DNA from: Fidelibacterota bacterium
GTDB lineage: Bacteria > Fidelibacterota > Marinisomatia > Marinisomatales > TCS56
Length of the DNA stretch: 13,352 bases
Direction of reading: 5' to 3'
NCBI GenBank assembly: GCA_013203015.1
Contig: JABMPO010000222.1
Location: 1-13,352 of the forward strand
Part shown: piece after piece, positions 7,397-13,352 of the stretch
How the letters are laid out: each line of letters opens with the position of its first letter
Position numbering within the stretch: the stretch's first letter is position 1
Translations under genes and position numbers: made by a program
Notes under the pieces: model-generated
Told to the model about the DNA's origin: nothing
Databases searched by the model: none
What the model saw: only the letters and a program-made list of their open reading frames with translations

Positions 7397-10300
7397 TTAA
7401 CCTTTCTCAACTCGTTCAATAGCGATGTTGAAGCGCCAATCGCGCACCGTGATTTCCTCATTATATTCGCCCGATTGTTGCTCAGGTATTATTTTCTGAG
7501 TTAGTGTCTCGTTATAAAAATATTCCTTATTTGCCTTTATTGCATCGCCGACAGGTCCATCAAACGTACCGTAAATATTTATCCTGTCTTCGACCATAAA
7601 TTTAGCCTTTTTTCGGATAATCTGCACCTGTCTTATTGCATCTCGAACAATGCCTTCCCGAATTAATTCATCCGTTAAATCCGTTGTCAGGCCAATGATC
7701 ATGTTACCTTCACCAGCAGCGGTAAAGCCTGGAGCAGAAGTTTTTTCAATCAATAAATCGTCACGATCAAGATTAATAATATTTTTATTAATATTCAATA
7801 TAATTCGGTCGGTCTTTGTCAAAATTTCGATCAAGCTAGTACTATCGGATTTTTCCAACTCCGCTTTAATTTTTCCAATTAATTTTCCGTACTTTGGACC
7901 CAAAACCGGCAGATTGGGTTTAATAATATGTTTTATCAGAATATCGCTATTGGAAATCCTTTCAATTGACTTCACATTTAATTCTTCTCTAACAACCGAT
8001 TGATGCTCCATTAAGAATTCGGCTACTGTATCATCTTTCTCAACAAAACATAGTTTTGCTAAAGGTTGTCGAATTTTCAAACTGGCTTGATTACGGGCTG
8101 ACCTTCCCAGCTCAACCAGCTTTCTCAGTGCATCTACCTGTTGCTCCAATTGCTCATCAATCAAGGACAGGTCGGCAACCGGATACTCGCAAAGATGAAC
8201 ACTTTCGGGAGCACCCGAATCCGAATTTCGTACCAGATTCTGGTAAATATTTTCGGTAATAAACGGCATTACCGGCGCAATTAATTCAATCGTCGTTTTT
8301 AATACTGTATACAACACCTGGTAGGCGGCATTTTTATCACCGTCATCTTCACTTTTCCAGAAACGACGGCGGTTCCTCCTGATATACCAATTCGACAGAT
8401 CTTCCAGAAACAGGTTCATCTTGCGCATCATTCGAAAAACCTTAAAGTCGTCAAACACCACCCGACAATCAATGATCAATTGATTCATTTTAGAAAGAAT
8501 CCAGCGGTCAAGAATCGTCAGGTTGTTCGAATCAAGCGAATTCACCGTGGGATCGAATTTATCTAGTGCGGCATAAGTAGCAAAAAATGAATAAGAATTC
8601 CATAATGTAATGATACGCTTCCGTACATCATCGGCATGGTGATAACCGAATAGGAGATTGTGCTCCACATTTTGGGCGGCATACATCCAACGCATGACAT
8701 CTACGCCCATTTTTTCGGCAGCATCATCAAACCAGATTGCATTGCCCCATGACTTGTGCATATCGCGGCCGGTTTCATCTTTTACAAGTGCGTGACCAAG
8801 CAAGGTTTTAAAGGGTGGTACATTTTCCATTATCGTTGACATGGCCAACAAGGAATAGAACCAGTTACGGAATTGACCGGGGAAACATTCAGTGATAAAA
8901 TCAGCCGGAAACCACTTTTTCCAATAGTCGGGGTCGCTGATATAATTCATTGTTGAATAGGGAACAATGCCCGCATCCAGCCAGGGATTCCCCACATCGG
9001 GTATTCTGGTACCAATCATTCCGGTTTCAGGATGTTTGATTTTAACTTTATCGATCCACGGACGATGAGGGCTGTGCCCTTCAAACTCTTCCCAGCCTTC
9101 TACCGCCAGTTCCTTTAACTCGGCCTGGGAACCAACCACGAAAAAGCTGCCATCCTCAAACGTCCAGATTGGTAAAGCCAAGCCCCAAAATCGCTTCTTT
9201 GAGATCATCCAGTCGCTCATATTACCCAACCACTCGTGTTCGCGTTCCTGCCCCCATTCCGGCAGCCACTGGATTTGATCAACGATTTTTTTAATATCCT
9301 CGCGCCAATCCATGTTGATATACCATTCACCCACCATCCGGAAAACCAGCTCATCCCCGGAGCGCCAGCAATGAGGATAAATATGGGGATAACGCTCAAC
9401 ATGTACCAGGAATCCATTCTCTTTCAGATTGGCAATGATTTTCTGCGTTGTTTCCACATCAGTGGCCAGCAGACCGGTCAACCAGCCAAATCCAGCAATA
9501 AATTTCGATTCGCCATCAAGCGGGGCAATATCGACCAACCCTAACTTCAAGCCAATTTTATGGTCAATATCGCCACATCCCGGAGCAATGTGAACGATGC
9601 CGGTACCTTCACCGGCAACTACCACATCGTTTCCTTCGGAATCCTTCCCGCCATCAATTACACGATGACAACTAATACCATTGACACCGGCAGCTTCTAA
9701 TTCTGCACGGACGAATGGGTGACCCCCGGCAACTGATTGGGCTTCCAGATCATCATATGGACCGAAATATTCCCAGCCCACCATTTCAGCACCTTTTAAC
9801 TTGCCCTCTTCAGTAAAACCACCGTGCTCCTTAAATATTTGAGAAATGGTTTTTAATTTGGGAACACCGTCGACCCACTGTTTTTTATCCCCGAATTGTT
9901 TTTCCAAACGCTGGTGATTTAGATTTTCATCAGCAAAATAATATATTGAGCCATCCTGTGAACGCAGTTTGATGTAATCCAGATTGACATTAACAGCCGC
10001 CGCAACATTGGAGGTCAGGGTCCACGGTGTAGTAGTCCAAACCAGTAAATATTCCTTTTCACGATCTTTCAACGGAAACCGAATAAAAACGGCATCGTGA
10101 GCAACCAGCTTCCGTCCTTCAATTATTTCCATTTGGGAATAAGATGTACCGGATTTACCGGACCAGGGAACTACGTCAGTACCCTGGTATATTTTTCCCC
10201 GTTCAAACAATTTCTTCAGGAAAGCCCAGATGGTATAATTATTCTCATCGGACATGGTGTAATAGGAATTATCCCAGTCCATCCAGTAACCAAGTCGAAT

Positions 10301-10705
10301 TGATTGTTCGGTTTGGATGCCGGAATACTTCCATACCCGTTCTTTACAAAGGTTTACAAATTTTTCAATGCCGAATTCCTCAATATCACGTTTTGATTTG
10401 ATACCAAGTTCTTTCTCAACTTCAACCTCAACCCACAATCCCTGGCAATCAAAGCCATTCTGATAACGCAATTCGTGACCGTTCATTGCTTTATAGCGCT
10501 GGAAAATATCTTTTAAGGTGCGACCCCAGGCATGATGAACCCCCATAGGATTATTAGCGGTAATTGGCCCGTCGAGAAAACTCCAGCGGGGCTTGCCTTT
10601 ATTAGCAGCCACTCGTTTTGCAAATATCTGATTTTCCTTCCAGAATTCCAGTATTTCATGTTCCTGGGCGATAAAATCAACTTTGGGATCGACTTTCTTA
10701 ATCAT
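7397..10705 (-). CDS. ileS: Isoleucyl-tRNA synthetase with altered HIGH and KMSKS motifs
   Basis: The cytoplasmic class I enzyme, 1102 residues, charges tRNA(Ile). That is longer than bacterial type 1 IleRS (about 940) and close to type 2 (eukaryote-like) enzymes. The N-terminus reads WSFLDGPITANNPMGVHH, so residues 55-58 are GVHH where type 1 has HIGH. The second signature is DMHKS (648-652) instead of KMSKS, keeping the second lysine. The CP1 editing domain has WTTTPWTLTSN (threonines 224-226) and GTGIVHIAPGCGDID (Asp381), as needed to remove mischarged valine. GFDCQGLWVEVEVEKELG and FRNWFYSLLAMSTI are strong family blocks. The anticodon-binding domain begins near DRWILSKMNQLI. A long C-terminal extension follows, with no obvious zinc-binding cysteine cluster. 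ATG 10705 starts the gene about 150 bases after the degP terminator; it heads the dksA-like/lspA/rluD/xer cluster. No T-box was seen. Confidence 0.97.
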   Translation of the reverse strand: MIKKVDPKVDFIAQEHEILEFWKENQIFAKRVAANKGKPRWSFLDGPITANNPMGVHHAWGRTLKDIFQRYKAMNGHELRYQNGFDCQGLWVEVEVEKELGIKSKRDIEEFGIEKFVNLCKERVWKYSGIQTEQSIRLGYWMDWDNSYYTMSDENNYTIWAFLKKLFERGKIYQGTDVVPWSGKSGTSYSQMEIIEGRKLVAHDAVFIRFPLKDREKEYLLVWTTTPWTLTSNVAAAVNVNLDYIKLRSQDGSIYYFADENLNHQRLEKQFGDKKQWVDGVPKLKTISQIFKEHGGFTEEGKLKGAEMVGWEYFGPYDDLEAQSVAGGHPFVRAELEAAGVNGISCHRVIDGGKDSEGNDVVVAGEGTGIVHIAPGCGDIDHKIGLKLGLVDIAPLDGESKFIAGFGWLTGLLATDVETTQKIIANLKENGFLVHVERYPHIYPHCWRSGDELVFRMVGEWYINMDWREDIKKIVDQIQWLPEWGQEREHEWLGNMSDWMISKKRFWGLALPIWTFEDGSFFVVGSQAELKELAVEGWEEFEGHSPHRPWIDKVKIKHPETGMIGTRIPDVGNPWLDAGIVPYSTMNYISDPDYWKKWFPADFITECFPGQFRNWFYSLLAMSTIMENVPPFKTLLGHALVKDETGRDMHKSWGNAIWFDDAAEKMGVDVMRWMYAAQNVEHNLLFGYHHADDVRKRIITLWNSYSFFATYAALDKFDPTVNSLDSNNLTILDRWILSKMNQLIIDCRVVFDDFKVFRMMRKMNLFLEDLSNWYIRRNRRRFWKSEDDGDKNAAYQVLYTVLKTTIELIAPVMPFITENIYQNLVRNSDSGAPESVHLCEYPVADLSLIDEQLEQQVDALRKLVELGRSARNQASLKIRQPLAKLCFVEKDDTVAEFLMEHQSVVREELNVKSIERISNSDILIKHIIKPNLPVLGPKYGKLIGKIKAELEKSDSTSLIEILTKTDRIILNINKNIINLDRDDLLIEKTSAPGFTAAGEGNMIIGLTTDLTDELIREGIVRDAIRQVQIIRKKAKFMVEDRINIYGTFDGPVGDAIKANKEYFYNETLTQKIIPEQQSGEYNEEITVRDWRFNIAIERVEKG

Positions 10706-10802
10706 TATAGTATCCGTATCTTCAGCATATATTCTTCATCTTCAAAATTTCACCAACCTAGACTTGATAAACAAAACTTCATTGGCTTGATTTTAGCTCG
10801 CG

Positions 10803-10832
10803 AAATTAGGCGAAGTAGCTTGACCAAGTCAA
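10803..10832 (-). promoter_or_regulatory. Candidate ileS promoter overlapping a small palindrome
   Basis: On the minus strand TTGACT (10832-10827) and TAATTT (10808-10803) are 18 bases apart; the -35 is good and the -10 weak. The -35 sits in a perfect inverted repeat TTGAC-N3-GTCAA (10820-10832), which could be an operator or chance. The site lies between the degP terminator and ileS, about 100 bases before the ileS ATG. The leader in between shows no T-box core or other riboswitch I recognise. Confidence 0.4.
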
Positions 10833-10853
10833 CGTGTACAATAATCGAATATA

Positions 10854-10887
10854 ATTGAAAAATCCTCCCGCAGGAGGATTTTTCAAT
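10854..10887 (-). terminator. Strong bidirectional-looking hairpin terminator after degP
   Basis: A perfect 15-bp inverted repeat (10854-10868 with 10873-10887) encloses a four-base loop. The GC core TCCTCC/GGAGGA is flanked by A5 and T5 tracts on either side, so it can work as an intrinsic terminator in both directions. It starts 12 bases past the degP stop codon and separates degP from the ileS operon. Confidence 0.88.
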
Positions 10888-10898
10888 TGATCAGTAAG

Positions 10899-12293
10899 TT
10901 AATCCAATTCTATTGTGAAATAGCGGGAATTGTTACCACGCTGAATCAATAATAATATGATCTGATTTTTCTCAGGAGTAGCCAATTTCCTGAATTCCTT
11001 AACTGAGGTTACCTCAGTTGAGCCAACTCGCAACACAACATCTCCCTTGCGCAGGCCAGCCTTAGCACCGGGAGAACCCCGTTCGACGCTGGTGATCAAT
11101 ATTCCATCAATGCCTCGATCAATATCAAACTGTTCTGCTAACGATCGAGTTAATTGCTTAACCTCCAGCCCCAATTCATGATTTTTTGTAGTTTGGTGAG
11201 TTGCAACAACGTTATCTTCTTGAGGTAATTCCTCCAATACTACCGATATAGTTTTTCTTTTTCCAGCGCGAATAATTTCGACTTTGGATTTTTTACCTGG
11301 TTTAGATGAAGAGACCACATTCTGTAGTTTGGCTGGACTATTAATAGGCACACCATTGAAAGCCACAATAATATCGCCAGTTTTTATATCGGCTTTATCT
11401 GCAGGACTATCTTCTGCAACCTGACTAATCAACGCACCCTCTCTGGTGTCAAGATCAAGCGCGCGGGCTACTTTATCTTCCAGTTCTTGGATCCATACTC
11501 CCAGCCAGGCGCGAATAACATAGCCATTTTCAATCAAATCGTTCATAACCTTACCAGCCATATTGGAGGGGATCGCAAATCCGACACCGCGATTTGCCCG
11601 TTCATAACCACCAGTGGCAATTGCAGTATTTATACCGACCAATTCGCCTCTCATGTTCAGCAATGCACCTCCGCTGTTACCCGGATTAATCGCTGCATCC
11701 GTCTGGATAAAATCTTCATAATTATTTGAACCAGGAATAATATTGGATCGTCCCAATGCGCTAACAATTCCGGCTGTTACCGTATGGCTGAGGTTGGCTG
11801 AAAAAGGACTGCCCACAGCCATCACCCATTCGCCAACACGCAATTTGTCTGAATCGCCAAGTTTCAGGGCTGTTAGATTATCCGCGTCAATCTGCAGTAC
11901 CGCCAAGTCAGATTTTGGGTCAGTACCTACAATTGTTGCCATGACGACCCGTTTATCAATCAATTGGATTTCAATTTCATCAGCATCTTCGACTACATGA
12001 TTGTTGGTGAGGATATAACCCTTTTTGGAATCAACAATTACTCCCGAACCAAGCGCCTGCCCCCGTTGTTCGCGTCCCGGCTGATCTCCGTGATATTTAA
12101 AAAAATCTTCAAATGGGGTACCCTGGTAAGGATTTTGAATGTGATAAATTCTTTCAGTTGTAATTGTGACTACCGCCGGGTTGGCGTGTTCTACTACATC
12201 AGCCAACGCCTGGCTGAATTGATCTACAATTGAATTTTGGGCAAAACTAACAGCCGTAATAAGAGTAACTAACAATAGCAATTTGTAACGCAT
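10899..12293 (-). CDS. degP: DegP/HtrA-family periplasmic serine protease with two PDZ domains
   Basis: This envelope quality-control protease and chaperone degrades misfolded exported proteins. The protein from ATG 12293 has 464 residues. A signal peptide is clear (MRYKLLLLVTLITAVSFAQ, cleavage near SFA-Q, about residue 18). The trypsin-like domain holds the triad His99 (TNNHVVEDADE), Asp129 (KSDLAVLQID) and Ser207 (NPGNSGGALLN). PDZ1 spans about 264-354 (WLGVWIQEL, GALISQVAEDSPADKADIKTGDII) and PDZ2 about 371-461 (GILITSVERGSPGAKAGLRKGDVV). The LA-loop region is short (HIQNPYQGTPFEDFFKYHG). A TTG four codons upstream (12305) is in frame, but the Shine-Dalgarno GGAG overlaps it and sits six bases before the ATG, so ATG is preferred. 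It has its own promoter and terminator, hence is probably a single-gene unit. DegQ or DegS-like roles cannot be excluded, but two PDZ domains and the lack of a membrane anchor favour DegP/DegQ. Confidence 0.95.
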   Translation of the reverse strand: MRYKLLLLVTLITAVSFAQNSIVDQFSQALADVVEHANPAVVTITTERIYHIQNPYQGTPFEDFFKYHGDQPGREQRGQALGSGVIVDSKKGYILTNNHVVEDADEIEIQLIDKRVVMATIVGTDPKSDLAVLQIDADNLTALKLGDSDKLRVGEWVMAVGSPFSANLSHTVTAGIVSALGRSNIIPGSNNYEDFIQTDAAINPGNSGGALLNMRGELVGINTAIATGGYERANRGVGFAIPSNMAGKVMNDLIENGYVIRAWLGVWIQELEDKVARALDLDTREGALISQVAEDSPADKADIKTGDIIVAFNGVPINSPAKLQNVVSSSKPGKKSKVEIIRAGKRKTISVVLEELPQEDNVVATHQTTKNHELGLEVKQLTRSLAEQFDIDRGIDGILITSVERGSPGAKAGLRKGDVVLRVGSTEVTSVKEFRKLATPEKNQIILLLIQRGNNSRYFTIELD

Positions 12294-12299
12294 TCTATT

Positions 12300-12303
12300 C
12301 TCC
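12300..12303 (-). promoter_or_regulatory. Ribosome binding site that fixes the degP start
   Basis: GGAG on the minus strand (12303-12300) lies six bases before ATG 12293. This is ideal spacing and rules against the in-frame TTG at 12305, whose last base is the first G of the site. Confidence 0.75.
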
Positions 12304-12357
12304 AAAAATTTACTAATTCAATGCAGTAGAAATAATAAAGGTTCCGAAACAATCCGG

Positions 12358-12366
12358 ATTATATCA
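12358..12366 (-). promoter_or_regulatory. Extended -10 promoter for degP
   Basis: TGA-TATAAT on the minus strand (12366-12358) is a perfect extended -10 element. No convincing -35 lies 16 to 18 bases upstream, as is common for extended -10 promoters. The predicted start near 12351 gives a leader of about 58 bases. No envelope-stress (sigma-E type) consensus was recognised. Confidence 0.5.
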
Positions 12367-12394
12367 TCAGGTATAATTCTGTATGGCGCCTCAT

Positions 12395-12547
12395 GGGTAA
12401 ACCCGTAGTACCTAAAGTTACCCGTCTTCGCTTTTGGCTACGACGTGGTTATCCGCCTCAGCATGGCGGTGACATCACTCTATAGCACAACAATCGTTTA
12501 CGTATTTATACACAAGTAAGCCTGTGATCTACAGCGAAGGCGGATAA
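12395..12547. repeat. Cluster of small palindromic, REP-like intergenic repeats
   Basis: This is the middle of the 314-base gap between degP and the next gene, with no coding potential that I can support. It holds several inverted repeats. TTATCCGCC (12449-12457) matches GGCGGATAA (12539-12547) as perfect 9-base inverted ends 99 bases across. CCGCC/GGCGG forms a hairpin at 12453-12469. GGGTAA (12395-12400) pairs with TTACCC (12418-12423). CTTCGCT (12426-12432) pairs with AGCGAAG (12533-12539). It could be a dispersed intergenic repeat family, a miniature inverted-repeat element remnant or a structured untranslated RNA; the single copy here cannot decide. Confidence 0.45.
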
Positions 12548-12563
12548 AATATTTCCAAATGAC

Positions 12564-12591
12564 AAAAGGGCAACCCTGAGGCTGCCCTTTT
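12564..12591 (-). terminator. Intrinsic terminator after the secreted-protein gene
   Basis: AAAAGGGCA (12564-12572) pairs with TGCCCTTTT (12583-12591). On the minus strand the stem extends to 12 bp with a G-U pair (12582/12573) and two C-G pairs, leaving a 4-base loop. On the plus strand the same position is an A-C mismatch. The hairpin therefore suits minus-strand transcription, leaving the gene whose stop is at 12620. Confidence 0.8.
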
Positions 12592-12619
12592 CTTTAACAA
12601 TTTGCTATTTTACAGGGAA

Positions 12620-13352
12620 TTATTTTAGCAAAACCATTTTTCTGGTCGCGTGGAAATTAGGAGATGATATTTGATAAAAATACATCCCGGTGGCAACAGC
12701 AGTACCATTATCACTCAAACCATTCCAGCGGATTTTATGATAACCACCAACCATTTCATTGCTTACCAGAGTTGCTACTTTCTGTCCCATCAGATTGTAA
12801 ATAACCAATTCAACCTGCCCAGCTTCCGGCAGATCAAACATAATCTCGGTATCCGGATTGAAGGGGTTGGGGTAATTCTGATGTAATGCATATTGGGTAG
12901 GCAGCACACGAACATCCAGACTGGCTGATTTAGTAAGCACAGGAATGCTCTCACCATTAGCTCCCACCAGAATCGATTCATCCAGCGCTACAATTGTCGA
13001 CAGCCGATTGTTACCCTTAAAGCTGACCGGTATTGTCATTAACTTGCCATTTGCATATGAAATTGAACCACCACTGACATCAGCAATTACAATATTGAGA
13101 ATACCAGGTTCGGATTCATTGTAATTGACAACCATTCCTTCTGCCGAAGCAGAAAGCCGTGGTGAGGACAGTTCCAGATTAGTGGCATCATATCTAATGG
13201 TGAACTGCGAGCCCCTGACAATTCCGTTATAGTCCAGGAGTGCAGTCAGGTTTTGCTGACCATCAAATACCAATTCGATAATCGCCTCGGTGGCAGCATC
13301 GGAACTGATACGCGCAGTCGTGGGAGGTATGATAATATCAACAATCATAATG
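12620..13352 (-). CDS. Secreted protein, C-terminal part: cohesin-like domain plus type IX sorting tail (5' end outside window)
   Basis: About 243 codons are open to the right edge, so the true start probably lies outside the window. Numbering from the ATG at 13348: residues about 15-148 are beta-rich and resemble cohesin-type domains (LTALLDYNGIVRGSQFTIRYDATNLEL, GILNIVIADVSGG, LMTIPVSFKG). Residues 153-242 are a C-terminal sorting-domain-like sequence: YALHQNYPNPFNPDTEIMF, VELVIYNLMGQKVATLV, GGYHKIRWNG, GTAVATGMYFYQI and the final TRKMVLLK. In Bacteroidota such tails direct export through the type IX secretion system. The same tail is widespread in Marinimicrobia, Calditrichota and related phyla, where the export route is less proven. 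What the missing N-terminal part does cannot be seen. A terminator follows 29 bases after the stop. Confidence 0.85.
   Translation of the reverse strand, partial: IMIVDIIIPPTTARISSDAATEAIIELVFDGQQNLTALLDYNGIVRGSQFTIRYDATNLELSSPRLSASAEGMVVNYNESEPGILNIVIADVSGGSISYANGKLMTIPVSFKGNNRLSTIVALDESILVGANGESIPVLTKSASLDVRVLPTQYALHQNYPNPFNPDTEIMFDLPEAGQVELVIYNLMGQKVATLVSNEMVGGYHKIRWNGLSDNGTAVATGMYFYQISSPNFHATRKMVLLK

Noticed and set aside
7650..8003. Plus-strand open frame of 117 codons opposite the ileS C-terminal region.
   Set aside because: Low-complexity antisense shadow of ileS with no family resemblance.
10706..10853. Possible T-box riboswitch or leader peptide before ileS.
   Set aside because: No T-box core sequence, no antiterminator/terminator pair and only tiny, non-distinctive open frames were found in this 148-base leader.
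12294..12305. TTG at 12305 as the degP start, adding four residues.
   Set aside because: The Shine-Dalgarno GGAG overlaps that codon and is ideally spaced for the ATG at 12293, which also gives a normal signal peptide.

Overview
The window is a stretch of bacterial chromosome in which every recognisable gene lies on the minus strand, so transcription runs from high to low coordinates. All confident genes are housekeeping genes. No phage, transposon, CRISPR, rRNA or tRNA gene was seen. The base composition is moderately AT-rich. At the right edge, a secreted-protein tail ends in a type IX (Por) sorting-domain-like sequence with a YPNPFNP motif and a TRKMVLLK ending. That tail, together with the overall gene style, suggests a member of the Fibrobacteres-Chlorobi-Bacteroidetes (FCB) group. 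A Marinimicrobia-, Calditrichota- or KSB1-like lineage would fit, but this placement is inference; no rRNA is present to settle it.

Layout in the direction of transcription. (1) 13352-12620: C-terminal part of a secreted protein with a cohesin-like region and a sorting tail, closed by a terminator at 12564-12591. (2) 12306-12619: a 314-base gene-free stretch with small palindromic repeats and an extended -10 promoter. (3) 12293-10899: a DegP/HtrA periplasmic protease, closed by a perfect 15-bp hairpin terminator. (4) 10705-4647: a tight cluster of isoleucyl-tRNA synthetase, DksA/TraR-type zinc-finger protein, signal peptidase II, RluD-type pseudouridine synthase and Xer-type tyrosine recombinase. 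The last four genes overlap each other by 4 to 8 bases, which points to one operon with translational coupling. (5) 4540-3319: short ribosome hibernation factor followed 19 bases later by a sugar-1-phosphate nucleotidyltransferase with a left-handed beta-helix tail. (6) 3296-1: a promoter, a SAM-II-type riboswitch, a terminator-like hairpin that ends exactly at the start codon, and cobalamin-dependent methionine synthase (metH), which runs off the left edge.

The most interesting region is the metH leader (about 3179-3296). A -35/-10 pair places the predicted transcription start at the foot of the riboswitch P1 stem. The aptamer core matches the SAM-II pseudoknot. A GC hairpin plus seven U residues runs directly into the AUG. 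SAM is made directly from methionine, the product of MetH, so this reads as end-product feedback. The second notable point is the isoleucyl-tRNA synthetase, whose two class I signature motifs are both altered: GVHH in place of HIGH and DMHKS in place of KMSKS. The first is the kind of swapped motif described for some IleRS2 enzymes with extreme mupirocin resistance.
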